Of a stretch of 64,000 nucleotides of DNA, positions 44,324 to 51,840 are shown piece after piece (position 1 is the stretch's first letter; every line of letters begins with the position of its first letter). The position numbers were made by a program, and so were the translations under genes. The DNA is from Lysobacterales bacterium (GTDB taxonomy: Bacteria > Pseudomonadota > Gammaproteobacteria > Xanthomonadales > Xanthomonadaceae). The notes beneath the pieces are model-generated. The model was not told the origin of the DNA and ran no database searches. It saw nothing but the letters and a program-made list of their open reading frames with translations. The stretch spans positions 744,001 to 808,000 of the forward strand of contig JADCRD010000003.1 of assembly GCA_014946745.1 (NCBI GenBank). Direction: 5' to 3'.

Positions 44324-45288
44324 GCCGCGCTGGCGAGGCCGAATGGCAGCAGCGCCCCGAGGGCGGCGGGCGCTTCGCGATCTGGCTGATCCGCAGCATC
44401 GCCCGCTACGGCGGCCGCTGGCTGTCGCGGCCGCTGCTGATTCCGATCACCCTGTACTTCCTGATCGTGCGCGGGCCCGAGCGGCGTGCGTCCCGCGCCT
44501 ATCTGCAGCGCGTGCTGGGCCGACCGGCCACGCTGTGGGACTGCGCTCGCCACGTGCATGCGTTCGCGTCGACCATCCTCGATCGGGTGTTCATGCTCTC
44601 CGGCCAGTTCCGCCGCTTCGATCTGGAGATCACCGGGCTGAAGGAGCTGCACGATCAGATCGATCTCGGCCGCGGCGTGCTGCTGTTCGGCTCGCACCAC
44701 GGCAGCTTCGAGGCGCTGCGCGTGCTCTCCCGCGAACGCCCCGACGTGACCGTGCGGGTGGTGATGGATCGCGGTCAGAACGCCACCGTGACCCAGCTGC
44801 TGGAAGCGCTCTGCCCCGACATCGCCGAGACCGTGATCGATGCCGCCCAGGACGGCACCGCGATCACCCTGGCGATCCGCGATGCCACTGAACAGGGCGC
44901 CCTGGTCAGCCTGCTGGTCGATCGCGCCCGAGGCGCCGAGCCGGTGCAGTGGATCGATTTCCTGGGTTCGCCCGCACCGTTTCCGAGCGCGCATTTCTTG
45001 ATCGCCGCGGCACTGAAGGTGCCGGTGCTGATCTGCTTCGGCCTGTATCTGGGCGGCCGGAAGTACGCCCTGCACTTCGAGCTGTTCGACCCCGGCATCG
45101 AGCTGCCGCGGCGCGAGCGCGCGCAGAAGCTGCACGCCCTGCAGGAGCGCTACGTTCGCCGGCTGGAGCACTTCGTGCGGCTGGCACCCTACAACTGGTT
45201 CAACTTCTACGACTTCTGGAGAAGCGATGACCCCGCGCATCCGCATCGCCGCGACACTGCTGCTGGCCAGCCTCACGGCGACCGCTGA
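44320..45288 (+). CDS. LpxL/HtrB-like lipid acyltransferase
   Basis: A 322-residue protein. ITLYFLIVRGPERRASRAYL and the acyltransferase core LLFGSHHGSFEALRVL (HxxxxD/E-like, His-His-Gly-Ser-Phe-Glu) match the lysophospholipid/lipid A acyltransferase group found in aryl-polyene clusters. It may attach the polyene to its lipid carrier. The C-terminus LAPYNWFNFYDFW is conserved; the last 20 or so residues run into the LolA-like gene, so the two coding sequences overlap by 62 bp. Confidence 0.8.
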   Translation: MSRAGEAEWQQRPEGGGRFAIWLIRSIARYGGRWLSRPLLIPITLYFLIVRGPERRASRAYLQRVLGRPATLWDCARHVHAFASTILDRVFMLSGQFRRFDLEITGLKELHDQIDLGRGVLLFGSHHGSFEALRVLSRERPDVTVRVVMDRGQNATVTQLLEALCPDIAETVIDAAQDGTAITLAIRDATEQGALVSLLVDRARGAEPVQWIDFLGSPAPFPSAHFLIAAALKVPVLICFGLYLGGRKYALHFELFDPGIELPRRERAQKLHALQERYVRRLEHFVRLAPYNWFNFYDFWRSDDPAHPHRRDTAAGQPHGDR

Positions 45289-45859
45289 GGTTCCGGAGAT
45301 CGACGCCCTGCTGGCGGGCTTCGCCCAGCCGGCGCCGGCGCGCACCGCTTACTTCGAGCGCCGCGATTCGCCGCTGCTGACGCAGCCCCTGCTGTTCGGC
45401 GGCGAGCTGTCGCAGCCGGCCGCCGATGAGCTGGTCAAGACCGTCGAAGGTGCGCAGCCCGAGCGCCTGCGCATCGCCGGCGAGCGCGTCGAGGTGCAGC
45501 GCGAAGGGCAGGGCACGCGCCGGTTCTCGCTGAAGCGCGCGCCCGAGCTGGGCGCGCTCGCGGCCAGCCTGCGCGCGCTGCTGGGTGGCGACCGCGGCCT
45601 GCTGGAACGGCACTTCGCGATCGAACTCACGCCGTCCGGCGCGGGCTGGACGCTCGACCTCACGCCGACCGACGCCCGCGTCGCCCGCAAGGTGCGCGGC
45701 ATGCGCCTGCACGGCGTGGCCGGCGAGTGGCGCTGCTTCGATCTGGACCTGGCCGAGGACGAACGCAGCCGCATGTGGCTGGGGCCGTGGGCCGAGTCCG
45801 CACGTGCCGCCGCCGATGAAGTCACGCGCGACGCGCTCTGCGGTACGGCCGCCGAATGA
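45227..45859 (+). CDS. LolA-like periplasmic carrier of the cluster
   Basis: A 210-residue protein with a signal peptide (RIRIAATLLLASLTATAEV). YFERRDSPLLTQPLLFGGEL and SLKRAPELGALAASLRALL resemble LolA-type lipoprotein-carrier folds in these clusters. It would take the lipid-linked pigment from the MMPL exporter through the periplasm. ATG 45227 lies inside the acyltransferase gene (62 bp overlap). It overlaps the exporter start by four bases. Confidence 0.75.
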   Translation: MTPRIRIAATLLLASLTATAEVPEIDALLAGFAQPAPARTAYFERRDSPLLTQPLLFGGELSQPAADELVKTVEGAQPERLRIAGERVEVQREGQGTRRFSLKRAPELGALAASLRALLGGDRGLLERHFAIELTPSGAGWTLDLTPTDARVARKVRGMRLHGVAGEWRCFDLDLAEDERSRMWLGPWAESARAAADEVTRDALCGTAAE

Positions 45860-48222
45860 GCGCACCCAGCGTCGGCGCGCGCCTGCTGCGCGTGGGCCTC
45901 TGGCTGGGCGCGCTGGCCCTGATCGCCCTGCTTGCGCTTGGCGAGCTGAAGCTGAGTGGAGACCTGCGTCTGTTCATGCCGGCCGCGCGCACCGCCGATC
46001 AACGGCTTCTGCTGGAACAGCTGGGCGAAGGTCCTGGGGCGCGTCTGCTGCTGGTCGCGCTGTCGGGCGCGGAGCCTGATGTCCTCGTCGAACGCTCGCG
46101 TGCGCTGCGCGAGCAGCTTGAAGACAGCGCCGAATTCGTCTGGGTCGGCAACGGCGAGGAGGGGCTCGATTCGATTCCCGAGACCCTGGCCGACTACCGC
46201 TACCTGCTCTCGCCCGCCGTGCAGCCCGGCGCGTTCGAGGCGCCTGCACTGGCGGAGGCCCTGAAGCAACGCCAGCAGGATCTGGCCTCGCCTGCCGCAG
46301 CCCTGATCGCGCCCCTGCTGCGTGTTGATCCCACGCTCGAAACCCTGCGCGTGCTCGAAGCCTGGACGCCAGCGATCGAGCCCGAGCGCCGGGACGGCGT
46401 GTGGTTCGGCGACGCCCGCGGTGAGGCCCTGCTGCTGGCTGAAACCGCCTCGCCGGGCTTCGACCCCGATGGCCAGACCCGCGCGCTCGCCGCCCTGCGC
46501 GCCGCGCATGCGCAGGTGCTGGCCGATGAGGGAGAGGCTGCGACCGGCGCGCTCGAAGTGAGCGGCCCCGGCGCGTTCGCTGAGAAAATCGCGGCACAGA
46601 CCCGCGGCGAGGCCAGCCTGCTTGGATCCATCGGCACGGCCGCTCTGCTGCTGCTGATGGCCCTGTCCTACCGCAGCCTGAGTCTGCCCCTGCTGGGCGC
46701 GCTGCCGCTGGCCACCGGCGCTGTGCTCGGGCTCTCGGCCACGGCCTGGCTGTTCGGTGAAGTCCACGGCATCACGCTTGCCTTTGGTCTGACCCTGCTG
46801 GGCGTGGCTCAGGATTATCCGGTCCATCTGTTCAGCCATCGACGCAAAGGCGAGCCCGCCGCGCACAGCGCGCGCCTGATCTGGCCGACCTTGGCCGCAG
46901 GCGCGTTCTCCAGCGCGCTGGCTTATCTGGTGTTCTTCTTCGCTGGCGTCGACGGCCTGCGCCAGCTGGCCGTGCTGACCGTGGTTGGCCTGACCAGCGC
47001 GGCGCTGGCGACGCGCTTCCTGCTGCCCGGCGTGCTGGGGGAGTTGCGCCGCGAAGTCGGCGAGGGGCGGCTGGTGCACGCGCTGCAGCGGATGCTGGCC
47101 CGTGTGCATCGCATGCGCTGGCTGGCCCTGTTGATCGCGGCAATCGCAGGGCTCGCCCTGCTGCGCCCCGGCCCCTGGTGGCAGGACAGCCTGGCCGCAC
47201 TGACGCCGGTGCCCACCGAACTGTTGCTGCGCGATCGCGAACTGCGGCAGGCCCTGAACGCGCCCGACGTGCGCTGGCTGCTGGCCCTGCGTGCGGACAG
47301 CGAAGAGGCTGCGCTCACCCGCAGCGCCGAGCTGATGCCCGGCCTGCGGGGTCTGGTCGAGGACGGCGCGCTCGGCCACTTCGAGCTGGCCGCGCGCTAC
47401 CTGCCGCCGGCCGCGGTGCAGCGCGCGCGCCAGGCTGCGCTGCCTGAACCTGCCGCGCTGCGCGCGGCGTTGACGGAAGCGCAGCAGGGTCTGGCCTTCC
47501 GGCCGGATGCCTTCGAGGGCTTCCTCGGCGCGATCGAGCGTGCGCGTGGCCTGCCGCCGCTGACGTCCGAAGCTCTGATCGGCACGCCGCTGGAGCTTCG
47601 CCTCGCCGGCCTGCTGATCCGCGATGGTGCGGAGACGGTGGCGCTGGTGCAGCTCTCCGACCTGCGCGATGTCGAGGCCGTGCGCGCTTTCGCCGCCGCG
47701 CATGCCGATCTCAACCTGATCGACCTGAAGGCCACGGCGGATTCGCTGGCGGCGAGCTGGCGCGCGCAGGTGCTGCTGGCGATGGCGGTCGGCGCCGTGT
47801 TGCTCGCGGCGCTGGTCTTCATTGCGCTGCGATCGCTCGGGCGCAGTACTCGCGTGCTGCTGCCGGTGGTGCTGTCCAGTGTCGTGGTCTTGGCCCTGCT
47901 GCACGGGTTTGGCGTGGGGCTCACCCTGTTCCATCTGATTGCGCTGGTCCTCGGCGCCGGGTTGGGCCTCGACTACGCCCTGTTCTTCGAGCGCAGCGCT
48001 GGTGCTGCAGATGCCGAAGCCGCGGCCGAGCAGCGGCGTACCCTGCATGCGCTGCTGGTCTGCGTGGCCTCGACTGCGCTGGTCTTCGGCCTGCTGTCGT
48101 TCTCCAGCATTCCGGTGCTGAAGGCGCTCGGCGGCACGGTGGCGCTGGGCGTTGCCGTTCACTTCGTCCTGGCCCTGCTGCTGGCCGGCAGCCGCCGACC
48201 CCACACCGGGATTGCGCCATGA
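45856..48222 (+). CDS. MMPL/RND-type exporter of the aryl polyene
   Basis: A 788-residue inner-membrane exporter with two membrane halves. There is an N-terminal helix (GLWLGALALIALLALGELKL), a periplasmic loop, a five-to-six-helix block with LGVAQDYPVHLFSHRRKGEP, and a second half with LIALVLGAGLGLDYALFFER. Such exporters (XanF-like) flip the pigment lipid across the inner membrane. The stop at 48220-48222 overlaps an ATG, and the last residues (LAGSRRPHTGIAP) are part of a 92-bp repeat. Confidence 0.85.
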   Translation: MSAPSVGARLLRVGLWLGALALIALLALGELKLSGDLRLFMPAARTADQRLLLEQLGEGPGARLLLVALSGAEPDVLVERSRALREQLEDSAEFVWVGNGEEGLDSIPETLADYRYLLSPAVQPGAFEAPALAEALKQRQQDLASPAAALIAPLLRVDPTLETLRVLEAWTPAIEPERRDGVWFGDARGEALLLAETASPGFDPDGQTRALAALRAAHAQVLADEGEAATGALEVSGPGAFAEKIAAQTRGEASLLGSIGTAALLLLMALSYRSLSLPLLGALPLATGAVLGLSATAWLFGEVHGITLAFGLTLLGVAQDYPVHLFSHRRKGEPAAHSARLIWPTLAAGAFSSALAYLVFFFAGVDGLRQLAVLTVVGLTSAALATRFLLPGVLGELRREVGEGRLVHALQRMLARVHRMRWLALLIAAIAGLALLRPGPWWQDSLAALTPVPTELLLRDRELRQALNAPDVRWLLALRADSEEAALTRSAELMPGLRGLVEDGALGHFELAARYLPPAAVQRARQAALPEPAALRAALTEAQQGLAFRPDAFEGFLGAIERARGLPPLTSEALIGTPLELRLAGLLIRDGAETVALVQLSDLRDVEAVRAFAAAHADLNLIDLKATADSLAASWRAQVLLAMAVGAVLLAALVFIALRSLGRSTRVLLPVVLSSVVVLALLHGFGVGLTLFHLIALVLGAGLGLDYALFFERSAGAADAEAAAEQRRTLHALLVCVASTALVFGLLSFSSIPVLKALGGTVALGVAVHFVLALLLAGSRRPHTGIAP

Positions 48223-48314
48223 AGCTGCCGGCCACCGCTGCAGGAATCGTGCAATTCATACTCGCGTTGCTGCGTGCCGGCAGCCGCCGACCCCACGCCG
48301 GGATTGCGCCATGA
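48219..48314 (+). CDS. Repeat-borne mini-ORF 1 (31 residues)
   Basis: It begins with the ATG overlapping the exporter stop and ends with a TGA overlapping the next ATG (48311). The product MKLPATAAGIVQFILALLRA with a SRRPH-type tail joins the dehydratase N-terminus to the exporter C-terminus. It is a by-product of the 92-bp triplication; any protein role is doubtful, but it could relay ribosomes. Confidence 0.4.
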   Translation: MKLPATAAGIVQFILALLRAGSRRPHAGIAP

Positions 48315-48406
48315 AGCTGCCGGCCACCGCTGCAGGAATCGTGCAATTCATACTCGCGTTGCTGCGTGCCGGCAGCCGCCGACCCCACGCCGAGACTGCG
48401 CCATGA
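48311..48406 (+). CDS. Repeat-borne mini-ORF 2 (31 residues)
   Basis: It is nearly the same as mini-ORF 1, with two changes near its end (HAETAP instead of HAGIAP). Its TGA overlaps the ATG 48403 of the dehydratase. Ribosomes could pass from exporter to dehydratase through both links. Confidence 0.4.
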   Translation: MKLPATAAGIVQFILALLRAGSRRPHAETAP

Positions 48407-48843
48407 AACTGCCGGCCACCCGTGCAGAAATCGAACGATTGATCCCGCACGCCGGCGGCATGTGCCTGCTGGAGCGCGTGCTGGCTTTCGACGACAGCGG
48501 TCTGCATGCGCAGAGCGAGGCCCATCGCGACCCCGCACATCCGCTGCGCTGCGACGGCCGGCTGTCGGCCCTGCATCTCTGTGAATACGGCGCCCAGGCT
48601 ATGGCCGTGCACGGCGGCCTGCTGGCCGCACGCGAGGGCCGCAGCGCGCCGCCCGGCCTTCTGGTCTCGCTGCGCGGGGTCGAGCTTGCCCGAGAGTTCA
48701 TCGACGAGCTGCCGGGGCCGCTGGATGTGTACGCGCAGGAGGTCGCCGACAGCGGTGCGGGCTGGCAGTGCAGCTTCCGCATCGAGCATGCGGGCGAGGT
48801 GCTCGCCACGGGCCGCGCAGCGGTACTGCGCCGCGATCCATAG
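48403..48843 (+). CDS. ApeP/XanG-like 3-hydroxyacyl-ACP dehydratase
   Basis: A 146-residue protein. RLIPHAGGMCLLERVLAFDD is the family N-terminus, with LIPH in the position of the hotdog dehydratase His. LHLCEYGAQAMAVHGGLLAA is the central-helix motif of this aryl-polyene group. It would act with the FabZ-like protein at 44018. The coupled start lies in the third copy of the 92-bp repeat. The TAG stop (48841-48843) is the first base triplet of a TAGGGTGGGTC element. Confidence 0.85.
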   Translation: MKLPATRAEIERLIPHAGGMCLLERVLAFDDSGLHAQSEAHRDPAHPLRCDGRLSALHLCEYGAQAMAVHGGLLAAREGRSAPPGLLVSLRGVELAREFIDELPGPLDVYAQEVADSGAGWQCSFRIEHAGEVLATGRAAVLRRDP

Positions 48844-49261
48844 GGTGGGTCTTGACCCACCACGAGCTCCGCTTCGGCCTCGGGCCTCCAAGCCCATAGG
48901 GTGGGTCTTGACCCACCATGAGCTCCACACTCGCCTCGGGCTCGCTTCGTCGCATCGTCGGGTGAAGCCAAGAGCAAGAGCTTTCGGTCAGCCCTTCGGC
49001 CTGCCCGACCTACCTTTCTTTGCGTGGCCAAAGAAAGGTAGGCCAAAGAAAGGTAGGCCAAAGAAAGGCCACCCCTCGTCCGCGCCCTCTGCGCATCCGT
49101 GCGCAGAGGGTTCGCGTGAGTCCGTGGGTGTTCGTGGACAGGCCGTCCCTGGCCTGTCACGAACATCGGCCGCATCCCTGCGGCCGCCCCTGCGGACTGA
49201 TCCACGAACTCCCGCCGCTCCCCAGGGGCCCCGTGGAAGAGCGCGGGCTCCTGCCCGCAAC
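48841..49261. repeat. Composite hairpin element A
   Basis: A non-coding mosaic. It contains two GGGTGGGTC/GACCCACC hairpins (48843 and 48900), GAGCTTTCGGTCAGCCCTTC and three CTTTCTTTG/GGCCAAAGAAAGG segments. CCCTCTGCGCATCCGTGCGC follows, then hairpins based on ACAGGCCGTCCCTGGCCTGT, GGCCGCATCCCTGCGGCC and CCAGGGGCCCC, and the end GCGGGCTCCTGCCCGCAA. The same parts in the same order occur inverted at 51365-51840. It is followed by a 13-bp tandem repeat. Confidence 0.85.
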
Positions 49262-49700
49262 AGCCGAAGCGAGAAGCCGAAGCGAGAAGCCGAAGCGAGA
49301 AGCCGAAGCGAGAAGCCGAAGCGAGAAGCCGAAGCGAGAAGCCGAAGCGAGAAGCCGAAGCGAGAAGCCGAAGCGAGAAGCCGAAGCGAGAAGCCGAAGC
49401 GAGAAGCCGAAGCGAGAAGCCGAAGCGAGAAGCCGAAGCGAGAAGCCGAAGCGAGAAGCCGAAGCGAGAAGCCGAAGCGAGAAGCCGAAGCGAGAAGCCG
49501 AAGCGAGAAGCCGAAGCGAGGAGCCGAAGCGAGAAGCCGGAGCGAGGAGCCGAAGCGAGGAGCCGAAGCGAGGAGCCGAAGCGAGGAGCCGAAGCGAGGA
49601 GCCGAAGCGAGGAGCCGAAGCGAGGAGCCGAAGCGAGGAGCCGAAGCGAGGAGCCGAAGCGAGGAGCCGAAGCGAGGAGCCGAAGCGAGGAGCCGAAGCG
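49262..49700. repeat. 13-bp tandem repeat, about 34 copies
   Basis: AGAAGCCGAAGCG is repeated about 20 times and AGGAGCCGAAGCG about 14 times, with a short mixed zone near 49518-49545. The unit length is not a multiple of three, so every frame is open through it, but no start, product or codon pattern supports a gene. It is a likely variable-number locus. Confidence 0.95.
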
Positions 49701-49964
49701 GGGCCGCTGTTGGCCTTGCGTTCCTTCGAGTCCATTTGCGCTAGGGATCCCCCGGTTTCGAGCCCGCCCGCCCCAGTAGGATCGTTCGCCGAAACTGCTC
49801 ACGGCCCTGCTCCACCCGTGCATGGCGGATCTCCCCTCTCCCCAACCCCTCTCCTACAAGGGGAGAGGGGCTAGATGCTGAGCCTTCGCCGCAAGGCGAA
49901 CGTCTGCGGCGAATTGCAAACCCCAAGTCCCGAATCACTCAAACTCCAATCCCAGCTCCTACCC
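49701..49964. repeat. Repeats between the 13-bp array and fabG
   Basis: CCCCTCTCCC and GGGGAGAGGGG pair at about 49833-49870, the same family as at 30885-30990. No gene is supported. Confidence 0.5.
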
Positions 49965-50693
49965 ATGACCACCCCAAAACGCGCCCTCGTCACTGGCGGC
50001 AGCGGCGATCTCGGCAGCGCCATCTGCCGATCACTCGCCGAGGCCGGCCACCATGTCTACGTCCACGCCAACAGCGGCCTCGATCGCGCGCAGGCGCTGG
50101 TCGATGAACTTTGCGCGGCAGGGCATTCCGCCGAGGCGATCGCTTTCGACGTTGCCGACGCCGCGGCCTGCGCCCACGCCACCGCGAAGATGCTCGAAAC
50201 CGGCCCCATCCAGATCATCGTCAACAACGCCGGCATCCACGACGATGCGCCGATGGCCGGGATGAGCGAAGCGCAGTGGAAGCGCGTCATCGACGTCAGC
50301 CTGCACGGCTTCTTCCACGTCACCCAGCCGCTGCTGCTGCCGATGGCGCGCACGCGCTGGGGCCGCGTCATCAGCATTTCCTCGGTGGCGGCCGTGCTCG
50401 GCAACCGTGGCCAGACCAACTACGCCGCCGCCAAGGCCGGCCTGCACGGCGCCACGCTGTCGCTGGCCCGCGAGATGGCCAGCCGCGGCATCACCGCCAA
50501 CGTGGTCGCGCCGGGTGTCATCGCCGGGCGCATGGCGGCGGATGCGTTTCCGCCCGAGATGATCAAGGCCACCGTGCCTGCGGGGCGCGCGGGTCGACCC
50601 GAGGAAGTCGCAGCGGTGGTGGCCTTCCTCGCGTCGGAGGGCGCGTCGTATGTGAACGGGCAGGTGATAGGGGTCAACGGTGGGATGGGGTGA
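49965..50693 (+). CDS. fabG: 3-oxoacyl-ACP reductase (FabG type) of the cluster
   Basis: A 242-residue short-chain dehydrogenase. RALVTGGSGDLGSAICRSLA binds NADPH (TGGxGxLG), IIVNNAGIHDD is the NNAG motif, and SISSVAAVLGNRGQTNYAAAK carries the Ser-Tyr-Lys site. It reduces the 3-ketoacyl-ACP in each polyene extension step. It is separated from the exporter/dehydratase operon by element A and the 13-bp array, probably a later split of one operon. Confidence 0.9.
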   Translation: MTTPKRALVTGGSGDLGSAICRSLAEAGHHVYVHANSGLDRAQALVDELCAAGHSAEAIAFDVADAAACAHATAKMLETGPIQIIVNNAGIHDDAPMAGMSEAQWKRVIDVSLHGFFHVTQPLLLPMARTRWGRVISISSVAAVLGNRGQTNYAAAKAGLHGATLSLAREMASRGITANVVAPGVIAGRMAADAFPPEMIKATVPAGRAGRPEEVAAVVAFLASEGASYVNGQVIGVNGGMG

Positions 50694-50792
50694 CGGATAA
50701 CGCAGACGGAGCGCAGTTGGGGATCGAGGCTGATACCCGCGACCCGGAATGCTGCGCCAGGGCGAAAGTCGGCGACTGAGGGGACGAAAGAC

Positions 50793-51194
50793 GTGCGCAG
50801 GGCGGACTCCGTGGACTTCGAACTGAACATCGCGCTGTATTCGGAGGCGGACGCGTGCTTTCGCAAGGGCCGGTATCGTGAAGCCTTGCGTCTGTTCAAG
50901 CGCGCAGCGCGGGCGGATCCGCTCGACAGCGACTGCTGGTTTGCGATTGGTAGCTGCCTTGATGCGCTGAATCGCCCGACTCGGGCCGAGACTGCCTACC
51001 TGAAGGCGCTGTCGATGGCGCCTGAGGAAGACCATCCCGCCCTGTACTTCAACATTGGCAACGCGCTGCTTGACCAGCAGCGTTTCGAAGCAGCGGAGAG
51101 CTGGTACGCGAGGGTTCCTGCCGAGCACGAAGTCTTCGTGCGCGCCGACCGCAATCGGCGGCTGGCGGAATCCATGGCGAAGCGCTCTACGTAG
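50793..51194 (+). CDS. Tetratricopeptide-repeat protein (SycD/LcrH-like)
   Basis: A 133-residue protein with three TPR units: SEADACFRKGRYREALRLFK, ADPLDSDCWFAIGSCLDALN and PALYFNIGNALLDQQRFEAA. The pattern and length are close to class II type III secretion chaperones, but no secretion gene is near. GTG 50793 is used; GAGGGGA lies about nine bases upstream. It lies between the two composite elements and its link to pigment synthesis is unclear. Confidence 0.7.
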   Translation: MRRADSVDFELNIALYSEADACFRKGRYREALRLFKRAARADPLDSDCWFAIGSCLDALNRPTRAETAYLKALSMAPEEDHPALYFNIGNALLDQQRFEAAESWYARVPAEHEVFVRADRNRRLAESMAKRST

Positions 51195-51297
51195 GTTGGC
51201 GCCGAGCGCAGCGAGGCCCAACGTCGCAGCCCCAATGCCTGTCACAAGATTCGAGTGCGCGACGTTGGGCCTCGCCTTCGGCTCGGCGCCAACCTAC
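51191..51297. repeat. Large inverted repeat after the TPR gene
   Basis: Arms of 37 and 39 bp, GTAGGTTGGCGCCGAGCGCA (51191 on) and its complement (ending 51297), flank about 31 bp. The arms match almost throughout. A related arm occurs at about 57880. It could end transcription of the TPR gene. Confidence 0.8.
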
Positions 51298-51364
51298 CGT
51301 GTGGAATGCGTGCGCTTGCGTTGAAGGCCTGATGTCGCTGGGGGTGGCGTCGACACTGGATTCG

Positions 51365-51840
51365 ACACCTGCTTTGGCTTTGGCTTGCGCTATTGCGGGC
51401 AGGAGCCCGCGCTGTTCGACGGGGCCCCTGGGGGGGGCGGCGGGAGGCGGTCGATGCGCCCGAAGGGTTGGCCGCAGGGATGCGGCCAAAGGTTTTCGAC
51501 AGGCCACGGACGGCCTGTCCGAAAACCCCGACCGGCTCGCGCGAACCCTCTGCGCAGGGATGCGCAGAGGGCGCGGACGAGGGGTGGCCTTCTCTTTGGT
51601 TACTTTATCTTTGCCACTCAAGAGAAAGTGACTCGGGCAGCCCGCACGCGGGAATGGCCATGGATGGCCATGCTTTGGGAGCGCGGAAGGGCTGACCGAA
51701 AGCTCTTCGCTTTGCGCAACAGCGCGACCAGACAGGACCGAGGCCGAGGCGAAGCTCATGGTGGGTCGAGACCCACCCTGTGGCTCGAAACACCGGGGCC
51801 GAAGCGAAGCGCAGGGTGGGTCGAAACCCACCCTATGCGG
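51365..51840. repeat. Composite hairpin element B (inverted copy of element A)
   Basis: Read on the minus strand, it repeats element A in order: two GGGTGGGTC hairpins, GAGCTTTCGGTCAGCCCTTC, AAGGCCACCCCTCGTCCGCG, CCTCTGCGCATCCCTGCGC, ACAGGCCGTCCGTGGCCTGT, GGCCGCATCCCTGCGGCC, AGGGGCCCC and GCGGGCTCCTGCCCGCAA. It ends in a short GCCAAA tandem repeat where A has the 13-bp array. Its TAGGGTGGGT end gives the stop codon of the halogenase gene. Confidence 0.85.

Larger units (their letters stand above)
48184..48421. repeat. 92-bp direct repeat, two full copies plus a third partial copy, at a stop/start junction
   Basis: Copies begin at 48184, 48276 and 48368 (GCCGGCAGCCGCCGACCCCA). Each carries the exporter tail, the stop/start ATGA and the first codons of the dehydratase. 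The first two are almost identical; the third diverges after about 54 bp into the real dehydratase. The unit creates two mini-genes that keep the ATGA overlap. Confidence 0.9.

Noticed and set aside
45349-48204. A 951-codon minus-strand frame opposite the exporter
   Set aside because: It mirrors the codon pattern of the MMPL exporter, is Gln/Arg-rich without motifs, and crosses several coupled genes on the plus strand.
49262-49700. CRISPR array
   Set aside because: The repeats are contiguous 13-mers without spacers, and no cas genes are near.
48348-49874. Long Ala/Arg/Glu/Lys- or Arg/Leu/Phe/Ser-repeat proteins through the 13-bp array
   Set aside because: The 13-bp unit is open in every frame on both strands, so open frames are a trivial result of the repeat. 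No start context or conserved part supports a protein.
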